A stretch of DNA of 64,000 nucleotides from Oscillospiraceae bacterium (GTDB lineage Bacteria; Bacillota_A; Clostridia; Oscillospirales; Oscillospiraceae): contig SVLG01000001.1 in the NCBI GenBank assembly GCA_015068055.1, positions 1-64,000 on the forward strand, written 5' to 3'. The notes beneath the pieces are model-generated. The model ran no database searches. It was not told where the DNA came from and saw only the letters and a program-made list of their open reading frames with translations. Of this stretch, positions 16,700 to 23,699 are shown piece by piece. Positions within the stretch are counted from its first letter, which is position 1; every line of letters begins with the position of its first letter. The position numbers were made by a program, and so were the translations under genes.

Positions 16700-17577
16700 C
16701 ATATTCTGCCTTTTTCCGTTTTTTCTATAAGATAATCCCGAAAAGCCGCCGCAGCGGCATCCGGCGGGGCATTTTTCCCCCAGCAAAGGTAGATCGTCCG
16801 GCTGCAGTCCTCCTGCAGGGGAACAAAAATGGCATTTTCGCTGCATAGCTTTTTCCAGCTTTCGGGAAAGAGCGATACGCCGCCTCCGCCGGCCACCAGC
16901 GAAAACATGGTGCCGAGATCATGGCAGACGCATTCCACCCGGGGCGTAAAGCCCGCATCCGTGCAGCAATGCTCCACCGCCCGCTGCACTTCCCCCTTTT
17001 CATATATAAGGAAGGGCTCGTCGCAAAGCTCCCGCAGGGAGACGCTCTCCCGGGCGGCAAGGGGATGGCTCCGGGGCAGCGCCGCCATAAAGCGTTCCCG
17101 GAGAAGAAAGCGCGTTTCCGTATCCGAGCGCACCGGCGGCTCCGTGGTCACCAGCAGGGAAACCGAAAGAAAGGGGTCGCGGCTGTAGTCATTGATGAGC
17201 AGCTCCGGCACCGACACAAAGCGTATCTCTGTGCCGGGATGGCTCTGACGAAAGCGCAGAAAGTGATCGGCAATGAGATAGGGTACCGGATTGGACTGGA
17301 CAACGATCTCACCCCGGAGTTCCCCGGAGCCCAGTCGACGGCAAAGCTCCTCCCGCTCCCGCAGGGCGCGTCTGGCATAGTCCAGAAAAACCTCCCCCGG
17401 CTCCGTTAATTCCAGCCCTGCCGGCCGGCGGCGGAAAAAGGACACGCCAAACTCCCCCTCCAGCTTCCGCAGAGTCTGACTCAGAGCCGACTGGGAGATA
17501 TGCAGACTCTCGGCCGCTTTCGTAACGCCGCCCCGGGCAGCCACCTCCACAAAATACTCCAGCTGCAGAAAATTCAT
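16699..17577 (-). CDS. LysR-family transcriptional regulator (next to OCD-family gene)
   Basis: A 292-residue LTTR with an N-terminal HTH (QLEYFVEVAARGGVTKAAES, then LHISQSALSQTLRKLE) and a C-terminal effector domain. The recognition helix region is canonical. It starts 108 bases from the divergent ornithine cyclodeaminase-family gene, and a dyad sits between them. Control of that gene in response to its substrate or product is the simplest inference. ATG at 17577 is preceded by GGAGGAG. Confidence 0.9.
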   Translation of the reverse strand: MNFLQLEYFVEVAARGGVTKAAESLHISQSALSQTLRKLEGEFGVSFFRRRPAGLELTEPGEVFLDYARRALREREELCRRLGSGELRGEIVVQSNPVPYLIADHFLRFRQSHPGTEIRFVSVPELLINDYSRDPFLSVSLLVTTEPPVRSDTETRFLLRERFMAALPRSHPLAARESVSLRELCDEPFLIYEKGEVQRAVEHCCTDAGFTPRVECVCHDLGTMFSLVAGGGGVSLFPESWKKLCSENAIFVPLQEDCSRTIYLCWGKNAPPDAAAAAFRDYLIEKTEKGRI

Positions 17578-17605
17578 GGCTCCTCCATTAGCGTTTGCTT
17601 ATACC

Positions 17606-17617
17606 TCACGTTAGTGA
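17606..17617. promoter_or_regulatory. Dyad between LysR and OCD-family genes, candidate LTTR operator
   Basis: TCAC-GTTA-GTGA lies within a wider, less perfect palindrome (TATACC...GATTATATA). It is 20 bases upstream of a promoter for the OCD-family gene, a usual place for an LTTR activation site. Confidence 0.5.
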
Positions 17618-17625
17618 TTATATAT

Positions 17626-17655
17626 TTTACAGCAGCCAAATGCAAGTGCTATGAT
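17626..17655 (+). promoter_or_regulatory. Promoter of the OCD-family gene
   Basis: TTTACA (17626-17631), 18-base spacer, TATGAT (17650-17655). The leader would be about 25 bases, with GGGAGGT at 17671 serving the ATG at 17686. Confidence 0.6.
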
Positions 17656-17685
17656 GGTCCCAAAATCACCGGGAGGTAATTTATT

Positions 17686-18660
17686 ATGACGGATCACAAA
17701 ATTCTTTATCTCAGCGAGCAGGATATTCTGGATCTGAAGCTGGAGTGGGAGGAAATTTTCTCCACCGCCAGACGCGCCCTCATCGAACACGGCAACAAAA
17801 CCGTGGAAAACCCGCCCAAGCCCGGCGTCCATAAGTTCTCCAACTCCTTCATCCACGCCATGCCCGCCTACCTGAAGGAGGCCGACATCATGGGCATCAA
17901 GTGGGTGGCCGGCTACCCCTCCAACCGCGAAAAGGGTCTGCAGGTGACCACCGGTCTCCAGATCCTCAACGACCCCAACACCGGCTTCCCCCTCTGCATC
18001 ATGAACGCCACCTGGACCACCATGGTCCGCACCGCCGCCGTCACCGCCGTGGCCGCTCCCCTCTGCGCCCGCGCCGACAGTGAGGTGCTGGGTGTTGTGG
18101 GTGCCGGCGTGCAGGGCACCATCAACACCGAGGTTCTCTGCCTCACCATTCCTTCCATTAAGAAGATCAAGGTCTACGACATCTTCCCTGCCGCCTCCGA
18201 GCGCTTCAAGGCCGTCATCGAAGAGAAGACCGGGCTGAGCGTGGAAGTCGTGGCCGACGCGGAAACCGCCGTGCGTGACAGCGACATTGTGGTCACCGCC
18301 ACCCAGAAACTGCCCGAGCCCTTCCTGAAGAAGGAGTGGCTCAAGCCCGGCTACCTGGGCATTCCTCTGGATGTCAGCCGGGCCTGGAGCATTGATGCCC
18401 TCTTTGCCGCCGATAAGTTCATCAACGACGATCTGGCCCAGGCCCGTCTCTACGAGGCCGACGGTGCCTTCCCCGCCGGCATCCCCACTCTCTACTGCCA
18501 CACCGGTGAGCTCCTCAACGGCAGCTTCCCCGGCCGCACCAGCGACAGCGAGGACATCATCCTCATGAACATCGGCCTCGGCATCTACGACATCTCTCTC
18601 GGCCACTACATCTACGAGAAGGCCAAAGCTGCCGGCAAGGGCGTATACGTTAACTTCTGA
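17686..18660 (+). CDS. Ornithine cyclodeaminase/mu-crystallin family protein
   Basis: A 324-residue NAD(P)-binding protein. The N-terminal half has LSEQDILDLKLEWEEIF and the substrate Lys region (IKWVAGYPSNREKGLQVTTG). The Rossmann fold opens at VVGAGVQGTINTEVL, followed by KVYDIFPAASERF and DIVVTATQKLPEP. Family activities include ornithine cyclodeaminase, delta1-pyrroline-2-carboxylate (Pyr2C) reductase, ketimine reductase, and alanine or opine-type dehydrogenases. The Pyr2C reductase activity would follow aconitase X acting on cis-3-hydroxyproline, and AcnX is encoded in this window. It stands alone between a LysR-controlled promoter and a terminator. The specific reaction is inference. 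Confidence 0.85.
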   Translation: MTDHKILYLSEQDILDLKLEWEEIFSTARRALIEHGNKTVENPPKPGVHKFSNSFIHAMPAYLKEADIMGIKWVAGYPSNREKGLQVTTGLQILNDPNTGFPLCIMNATWTTMVRTAAVTAVAAPLCARADSEVLGVVGAGVQGTINTEVLCLTIPSIKKIKVYDIFPAASERFKAVIEEKTGLSVEVVADAETAVRDSDIVVTATQKLPEPFLKKEWLKPGYLGIPLDVSRAWSIDALFAADKFINDDLAQARLYEADGAFPAGIPTLYCHTGELLNGSFPGRTSDSEDIILMNIGLGIYDISLGHYIYEKAKAAGKGVYVNF

Positions 18661-18667
18661 TACACGC

Positions 18668-18696
18668 AAAATGACCACCCGATGGGTGGTCATTTT
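18668..18696. terminator. Bidirectional terminator (copy 2 of a repeated sequence)
   Basis: AAAATGACCACCC-GAT-GGGTGGTCATTTT is identical over 29 bases to the terminator at 7513-7541. It separates the OCD-family gene from the convergent M14 peptidase gene. Confidence 0.9.
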
Positions 18697-18699
18697 CTG

Positions 18700-19980
18700 T
18701 TATGTGTCCTCCCAGGCGCAGAGCACCAGAATACCCAGGCAGCGCTGCCAGATCTCCGGAAGCTGGGAGAGGGGCAGCGGATTTTCCCCCAGTCCGGCCT
18801 CAATGGTATAGCCGGGCCGGTTGAAGCGCTCGATAAACCAGTCCTTGTACCCGGCAAAGCCCGAGGCATAGGGCGTCTCCTCGTAAGCGTAGCCGCTGGC
18901 CGCGCTGAATTTTTCCGCCAGCGCCCGGCTCCCGGCGGGTTCATAGTCCAGATACTTCCAGTAGATCACCTCGCCCTGGGTATGCCAGGCGAGGATACGC
19001 GCCGGGTCAAAGGCAAGGCTCTGATGATAGAGCGCCCGGCTCTCCGGGGCGGACAGAGGTGCTTCGCCCACATAGTCCCGGGGCCCCGGCTGGGTGTAAC
19101 CCTGAGCAAACTTGATCTCCCGGGCCTGCTCCCAGCCGGCAGGGTACTGGAGATTGAGATCCACACCCCGGATGTTGGCCTTCCAGCCCGACGGGAAGGG
19201 GATGGCGGGGTAGGCAGCGGCCAGTCCTGCCGCATCCTGCACGATGGCAGCGTCCTCTATGGCACCGGTCACCAGATCCACTCCGTCGGGATTTACCAGC
19301 GGTGCAAGCTCAATGGTCGCCCGCGCCCAGAGAGCAGACGCTTCCACCCCATAGATGCCCTCATCGGCCGCCCGGGCTGCGCAAAGGGCCTCGGCAAAAC
19401 GAAGCAGCAGCGCAGCCGTGATCCACTCGTTGCCATGGTGGGCCGCGCTGTAAAACACCCGGCGCGCCCCGGTCCCCCAGCGCAGCCCCCACAGAGGCCG
19501 TCCCAGCACGCTCTCTCCCCAGCGAAAACCTGTCAGAAAGGGATAGCGGGCCGTGAGGCCCTCCACGCAGTAGGCACAGAGTTCATGGCTCATGGGTACA
19601 TCCTCGGGCACCACCGGAAAGGGCAGCGGCACCACAAGCGTTTGCCCGGAACGCAGCGCATAGGGATCCAGTCCGGGATTGGCCGTTTCCAGAGCCTGAA
19701 GGGGGCTTCGATACAGCTGGGCAATGCGCCAGAGGGTTTCTCCGCTGCGAACGCTGTGGCGGAGATAACCCGTGTACCAGGGCCGCAGGGCCGCCCGGGT
19801 TCGTTCCCCGGCCAGACCATCGGCAGGGAGCGCCTCCCGACGCTGAAAGGCGCGCAGCGCCGCCTGGGTCCGGAGACCGAAAAGGCCGTCGACGTTCCCC
19901 GGGTCAAACCCGGCACGCTGCAGCCCCTTTTGCAGCAGACTCACCCGGGCGCCGCTGTCACCATATTGCAAAATTTTCAC
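18700..19980 (-). CDS. M14-family gamma-D-glutamyl-L-diamino acid endopeptidase with PG-binding and LysM domains
   Basis: A 426-residue peptidoglycan peptidase. Residues 1-70 form a PG_binding_1 domain (LQYGDSGARVSLLQKGLQ, then DGLFGLRTQAALRAFQ). Residues 72-120 form a LysM domain (HSVRSGETLWRIAQLYRSPL). The M14 zinc carboxypeptidase domain follows: AAHHGNEWIT (zinc His and Glu), LVNPDGVDL, LAWHTQGEVIYW (third ligand) and a catalytic Glu in YTIEAGLGENP. This layout matches Bacillus endopeptidase I/YqgT-like enzymes acting on spore or cell-wall peptides. GTG at 19980 follows GGAGGGAA; the frame upstream to 20091 lacks a site. There is no signal peptide, which suggests action inside the sporangium. 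Confidence 0.88.
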   Translation of the reverse strand: MKILQYGDSGARVSLLQKGLQRAGFDPGNVDGLFGLRTQAALRAFQRREALPADGLAGERTRAALRPWYTGYLRHSVRSGETLWRIAQLYRSPLQALETANPGLDPYALRSGQTLVVPLPFPVVPEDVPMSHELCAYCVEGLTARYPFLTGFRWGESVLGRPLWGLRWGTGARRVFYSAAHHGNEWITAALLLRFAEALCAARAADEGIYGVEASALWARATIELAPLVNPDGVDLVTGAIEDAAIVQDAAGLAAAYPAIPFPSGWKANIRGVDLNLQYPAGWEQAREIKFAQGYTQPGPRDYVGEAPLSAPESRALYHQSLAFDPARILAWHTQGEVIYWKYLDYEPAGSRALAEKFSAASGYAYEETPYASGFAGYKDWFIERFNRPGYTIEAGLGENPLPLSQLPEIWQRCLGILVLCAWEDT

Positions 19981-20030
19981 CAAAAATTCCCTCCGCCCTC
20001 TTTTTCGCCCATTGGTCAAATTTTTCTCGG

Positions 20031-20073
20031 TTGATTTGCCCGTCGACTGCCATAATGATAAAGCGCAAATCAA
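20031..20073. promoter_or_regulatory. Inverted repeat between M14 peptidase and spoIVB genes
   Basis: TTGATTTGC (20031-20039) and GCAAATCAA (20065-20073) are exact complements 25 bases apart, in the divergent region upstream of spoIVB. It could be a regulator site or a leader stem. I could not fit a convincing sigma-F or sigma-G promoter here. Confidence 0.4.
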
Positions 20074-20091
20074 ACGGGGGGATATAACCAT

Positions 20092-21096
20092 ATGAAATAT
20101 GCTAAAAAATTATGCCTGGCCGTTCTGCTGGTTCTCTTCATAAGCACGGCCCCAGGCGCTCAGGCTTTGGGCGCAGGGGACATGCTCTCGCCGGTGGGCC
20201 GGGCCGTGGCCATTGAGCTGGAAACCGAGGGTGTGCTGGTGGCCGGACTCGCCACCGTGGAAACCGAAGGCGGCTGTGTCAGCCCCGCCGGGGAGGCCGG
20301 CCTTCTGCCCGGCGACCGGATTTTCGCCGTAAACGGGCAAAACATTGCGGGCAGCGACGACTTCATAAACGCGGTACGCGCCGCGGGCAGCGCGCCCGTA
20401 AGCCTCCGCACCGAGCGAAACGGCAAAGAAATCGATCTGGTCGTAACGCCCGCCAGAGGTCTTGACGGGACGTGCTATCTGGGGCTCTGGCTGCGCAGCA
20501 GCATCTCCGGCATCGGCACCGTCACCTTTCACGATCCGGCCAGCGGCCTCTTCGGTGCCCTGGGCCACGGGGTTTGTGCCGGGGAAAACGGCGGCAGCCT
20601 TCTGCCGGTGAAAAGCGGAGCCATCGGCTCGGCCTCTGTGGCCGAGGTGGTACGCGGCCAAAAGGGAGTCCCCGGGGAGCTGGTGGGTGTACCGGAGGAT
20701 GGCGCAAGCATTGGCCGCGTAGATGTCAACACCAACGCCGGCATCTTTGGCACAGCCTCCGCTCTGCAGGGTTACCAGACCATGCCTGTGGCGGCCGCGG
20801 ACGAAGTTGTACCCGGTGAAGCGCTTATTCTCTCCACGGTCAGCGGGAATACGCCTCAGACCTATCGGGTGCAGATCACCCGGGTGGACCGGAGCGGGGA
20901 AGACCTCCGGCAGATCTGCCTGCAGGTGACCGATCCCCACCTGCTCGGCCTCACCGGCGGCATTGTACAGGGTATGAGCGGCAGCCCCATTATCCAGAAC
21001 GGAAAACTGGTCGGCGCGGTGACTCATGTGCTGGTGGAGGAACCCACCCGCGGTTACGGAATACTCATGGAGAGCATGCTGGCCGCCGCGGCATAA
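20092..21096 (+). CDS. spoIVB: SpoIVB-like S55 serine peptidase
   Basis: A 334-residue secreted or membrane-anchored protease that in spore formers signals from forespore to mother cell by cleaving SpoIVFA to allow pro-sigma-K processing. Visible parts are an N-terminal signal/anchor (LCLAVLLVLFISTAPGAQA), a PDZ domain about residues 45-125 (AGEAGLLPGDRIFAVNGQNI), and an S55 domain with catalytic His in LFGALGHGV and Ser in VQGMSGSPIIQNGKLVGAVTHV. It is shorter than B. subtilis SpoIVB (426) mainly before the PDZ. Being next to a cytoplasmic-type M14 wall endopeptidase supports a sporulation setting. Confidence 0.88.
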   Translation: MKYAKKLCLAVLLVLFISTAPGAQALGAGDMLSPVGRAVAIELETEGVLVAGLATVETEGGCVSPAGEAGLLPGDRIFAVNGQNIAGSDDFINAVRAAGSAPVSLRTERNGKEIDLVVTPARGLDGTCYLGLWLRSSISGIGTVTFHDPASGLFGALGHGVCAGENGGSLLPVKSGAIGSASVAEVVRGQKGVPGELVGVPEDGASIGRVDVNTNAGIFGTASALQGYQTMPVAAADEVVPGEALILSTVSGNTPQTYRVQITRVDRSGEDLRQICLQVTDPHLLGLTGGIVQGMSGSPIIQNGKLVGAVTHVLVEEPTRGYGILMESMLAAAA

Positions 21097-21099
21097 AAG

Positions 21100-21129
21100 T
21101 TGACAGGGGCTTTATGCCCCTGTTATAAT
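21100..21129 (+). promoter_or_regulatory. Consensus promoter whose spacer is a hairpin
   Basis: TTGACA (21100-21105), 18-base spacer, TATAAT (21124-21129). The sequence ACAGGGGC-TTTAT-GCCCCTGT (21103-21123) is a perfect 8-bp hairpin overlapping the -35 and the spacer, followed by TATAATTTTAT. It starts four bases after the spoIVB stop, so it may also terminate spoIVB transcripts. Confidence 0.78.
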
Positions 21130-21179
21130 TTTATCCAATCCCGCGCATACGGGATAAATTCTTTAAAGGAGATTGCTTT

Positions 21180-21218
21180 TTGAGAAAGACAATCCGGACT
21201 GTGGAGATTGTGGGCTGA
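21180..21218 (+). CDS. Possible 12-codon leader peptide (uORF) upstream of the GNAT gene
   Basis: AAAGGAG (21165-21171) lies 8 bases before TTG at 21180, followed by 11 codons (RKTIRTVEIVG) and TGA. The stop codon falls inside the left arm of a leader stem (21207-21275). The start, spacing and position suit a translated leader that controls the downstream acetyltransferase, but a 12-codon frame can arise by chance. Confidence 0.35.
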   Translation: MRKTIRTVEIVG

Positions 21219-21275
21219 CCGGGAGGTTTGCGCAATACAATCTCACACAAACCTCCCAGCATTGCGGTCAACAAT
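21207..21275 (+). promoter_or_regulatory. Leader stem with alternative pairing to the GNAT ribosome binding site
   Basis: ATTGT (21207-21211), TGACC (21216-21220) and GGGAGGTTTG (21221-21230) pair in order with ACAAT (21271-21275), GGTCA (21266-21270) and CAAACCTCCC (21248-21257), leaving an 8-base bulge. The CCTCC at 21252-21256 could instead pair with the GGAGG ribosome binding site at 21281-21285, so two exclusive structures are possible. A smaller hairpin ATCCCG/CGGGAT sits at 21138-21155. Confidence 0.6.
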
Positions 21276-21292
21276 CATCAGGAGGAAAAACA

Positions 21293-21919
21293 ATGAACAA
21301 AAATGACTACATCATCCGTTTGGAGAGAAACGACGAATACCGTGAAGTGGAAAACCTTGTACGGGAGGCTTTCTGGAACGTTTACCGCCCGGGCTGTCTG
21401 GAGCATTATGTGCTGCACCGGCTGCGGGAGGATCCCGCCTTTGTATCAGAGCTGGACTTTGTCATGGAACAGGACGGAGAGCTGATCGGCCAGAATATGT
21501 TTATGCGCGCGGCCATCCGCGCCGATGACGGCCGGGAAATCCCCATTCTGTGCATGGGTCCCATCTGCATTCGGAAGGACCTGCAGCGCCAGGGCTACGG
21601 CAAAGCATTGCTGGACTATTCCCTGGAAAAGGCCACCGAGATGGGCTTTGGGGCGCTTTGTTTTGAAGGAAACATGGATTTCTACGGCAGGAGCGGCTTC
21701 ACCTATGGCCGGGAGTTTGGCCTTCGTTACCACGACCTGCCGGAGGGCACAGACGACTCTTTCTTCCTCTGCCGGGAACTGATTCCGGGCTATCTCAACG
21801 GCATCACCGGCATCTACGGCCCGCCGCAGGGGTATTTTGTGGACGAGGGAGAGGCCGAGGCGTTTGACCGCGCGTTCCCGCCCAAAGCAAAGGAAAAACT
21901 TCCGGGGCAGTTTTTCTGA
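21293..21919 (+). CDS. GNAT-family N-acetyltransferase
   Basis: A 208-residue acetyl-CoA dependent acetyltransferase. The acetyl-CoA loop is LQRQGYGKALLDYSLEKA (Q/R-x-x-G-x-G), preceded by the beta-4 strand ILCMGPICIRKD. FEGNMDFYGRSGFTYGREFGL is typical of the YhbS/Eis-like group in which a small substrate is acetylated. ATG at 21293 follows AGGAGG by 7 bases; the longer frame from 21173 crosses the leader structure and is rejected. It is a one-gene transcript with its own consensus promoter and a structured leader, then a terminator. An antibiotic or metabolite substrate is possible but not shown. Confidence 0.87.
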   Translation: MNKNDYIIRLERNDEYREVENLVREAFWNVYRPGCLEHYVLHRLREDPAFVSELDFVMEQDGELIGQNMFMRAAIRADDGREIPILCMGPICIRKDLQRQGYGKALLDYSLEKATEMGFGALCFEGNMDFYGRSGFTYGREFGLRYHDLPEGTDDSFFLCRELIPGYLNGITGIYGPPQGYFVDEGEAEAFDRAFPPKAKEKLPGQFF

Positions 21920-21932
21920 AAAACGGACAAAA

Positions 21933-21962
21933 GAGGTGCCGTATCGTTTGATACGGCACCTC
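21933..21962 (-). terminator. Terminator between GNAT and GtrII-like genes
   Basis: A perfect 13-bp stem GAGGTGCCGTATC / GATACGGCACCTC has loop GTTT. On the minus strand TTTTG follows, so it ends the minus gene and probably also the GNAT transcript. Confidence 0.85.
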
Positions 21963-21969
21963 GAACGCT

Positions 21970-23565
21970 TTAAGGAACTCTGCCCATTTTTACAACCATG
22001 ATATCATCGACCCAGCGGATGCAGTCCCCGTTCGGGAAGAAAGGCATTTCCTGAACCCGCTCGTCGTTTTTCAGCCTCTCATGCTCCTCATCGGAGCAAA
22101 GGCGCACAGGATAGTTAAGCACATAGTCAAAGTATGCCCGGTAGGGGTTGAAATAATAATGGGAGGAATCCGCCGCTATGGCATCACCATACTGCAAACC
22201 GACAATGCTGTGGAGTTTCTCCATGCCGGGTGTCGTATCGCCGCAAGCGTAAACCCCAACGAAGGCCACCGTGGTTTCCCCCGGCACATAGCCTTCTTCC
22301 CTCTCCATCATGGCCACAGCACGGGTCATGAAACTCAGGGCAGCATCCGCATCCCTTTCCTTTTTTATATAAGCCGTATTGGCAAGAATAACATTCTGCC
22401 AAAGCAGACCCAACACCAGCACACAGGAAATCCAGCTCTGCCACTCACTTCTTCGTCCCGGCAGCATGTCCTCATCGCACAGCCGGAAGGCAAAAAGCAG
22501 AAGGAACACGTAGAAGAACCATACGGCATAGAGCATCAGTTCATGGATATGCTCGCCGTTTGTCAAAAGGTAAATAAAGCCCATGGCCAGCGGCGTCAGG
22601 CCTACCAGCAGTACGATCAGAATGGTGCGAACGCTTTCGTACTTTTTCCGCCTGATTACCACCAGCGCACATATGCCCAGCATAACAGAAAGCAGGAAGA
22701 ACAGAATTTTATAAACTTCTTTGTACACCGGGTGGAAAAACGTAACAATCGACTCCGCCGGCGTGCGAATGAGCAGCCACGGAAGATTCTTCCATATATC
22801 CTCAAAAGATATAAGAACACTTGTGCGTTCCGCCTGTGTGACGCCCGTCACTCTGTAAACGACGAGCCCTGCAACATAGTAAAGAAACAGCGCCAGCAGA
22901 AGCATGGCGAACCCCCGCAGGCCATGCATCAATACGTCCTTCACTTCCCGTCCGGCGAAAAGCTCCATCACGGATTTCCACAAAATCAGCGTAACCGCAA
23001 CGGCAACATAGGATTGGTAGATTCCTACGGAAACCACCAGGCAGAGCGTCCCTGCCAGATAGGCGGGCATGCCCCGATCTCGGTTCCAGAGATACGCCGC
23101 CATTACCGACAGCAGGAGGGAAAGCGCATTAAAATCAAATTCATATATAAAATTGGCTATCTGCGCAATGTAGGTAATGTTTGTACTCATCACACCGGCG
23201 ATCAGGAAAGTCAGAAAGCGGGAGCGCACATCGAAAAAAGCCGTAACAAGGTATACGGCCAAGCCGGTCCAGAACAGCCCCAGACAGCCGATCACCCAGG
23301 GAAGGGACAACTCGTTTCGGAAAAGAGCCCGGTAAAGGGGCACAAAGAAACGCCCCAGTTCTATTTTCCACCGTTCTTCCACCACCGTGGCCGCGAAGGC
23401 ATTCAGTCCGTCATGGGAAAGACTGCTGTGAAAAAAGCCATAGGCATGGGTCAGGAACCCCCAGAAAAAGGTCACTGTCAGACAAAAGAGCAGCGCATCC
23501 TTTATACCAAGAAACGCCGCTTTTTGCTGACAGAGATATTGTTCCGGTGAAAAACGTTTATTCAT
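21970..23565 (-). CDS. GtrII-like polytopic membrane protein (putative glucosyltransferase)
   Basis: A 531-residue protein with about 11 membrane helices and a soluble C-terminal part of about 110 residues. The N-terminal region (GFLTHAYGFFHSSLSHDGLN, then ELGRFFVPLYR) and YIAQIANFIYEFDFNALSLL match the GtrII (O-antigen conversion) family, which moves lipid-linked sugar to an extracytoplasmic acceptor. I choose ATG at 23565, preceded by GGGAGATGAC; the frame to 23697 passes through the promoter. It is monocistronic between its own promoter and terminator. Acceptor and donor are unknown. Confidence 0.72.
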   Translation of the reverse strand: MNKRFSPEQYLCQQKAAFLGIKDALLFCLTVTFFWGFLTHAYGFFHSSLSHDGLNAFAATVVEERWKIELGRFFVPLYRALFRNELSLPWVIGCLGLFWTGLAVYLVTAFFDVRSRFLTFLIAGVMSTNITYIAQIANFIYEFDFNALSLLLSVMAAYLWNRDRGMPAYLAGTLCLVVSVGIYQSYVAVAVTLILWKSVMELFAGREVKDVLMHGLRGFAMLLLALFLYYVAGLVVYRVTGVTQAERTSVLISFEDIWKNLPWLLIRTPAESIVTFFHPVYKEVYKILFFLLSVMLGICALVVIRRKKYESVRTILIVLLVGLTPLAMGFIYLLTNGEHIHELMLYAVWFFYVFLLLFAFRLCDEDMLPGRRSEWQSWISCVLVLGLLWQNVILANTAYIKKERDADAALSFMTRAVAMMEREEGYVPGETTVAFVGVYACGDTTPGMEKLHSIVGLQYGDAIAADSSHYYFNPYRAYFDYVLNYPVRLCSDEEHERLKNDERVQEMPFFPNGDCIRWVDDIMVVKMGRVP

Positions 23566-23598
23566 TGTCATCTCCCGTTTCCTCATCAGAGTGTTATA

Positions 23599-23627
23599 AA
23601 TATATTTTGATGAAGGAGAAAAGTCAA
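23599..23627 (-). promoter_or_regulatory. Promoter of the GtrII-like gene
   Basis: On the minus strand, TTGACT (23622-23627), 17-base spacer, TATATT (23599-23604). Confidence 0.65.
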
Positions 23628-23655
23628 GGAATAGTTTCCTGTCGGCTTTCTTCTG

Positions 23656-23664
23656 TGCTATAAT
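23656..23664 (+). promoter_or_regulatory. Extended -10 promoter of the flavodoxin-like gene
   Basis: TGC-TATAAT lies 36 bases before the ATG at 23700. The -35 position (TTCCTG) is weak, so the extended TG motif probably carries recognition. AAAGGAG follows as ribosome binding site. Confidence 0.6.
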
Positions 23665-23699
23665 GAAATGAACATGTACACAAAAAGGAGCCGTCACCT

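Noticed and set aside
20041..20091. Sigma-F/G promoter upstream of spoIVB
   Set aside because: CATAATG resembles a sigma-G -10, but no suitable -35 at the right distance was found.
21130..21292. Known riboswitch or T-box before the GNAT gene
   Set aside because: No T-box sequence or known riboswitch core was recognised; the stem with uORF explains the structure better.
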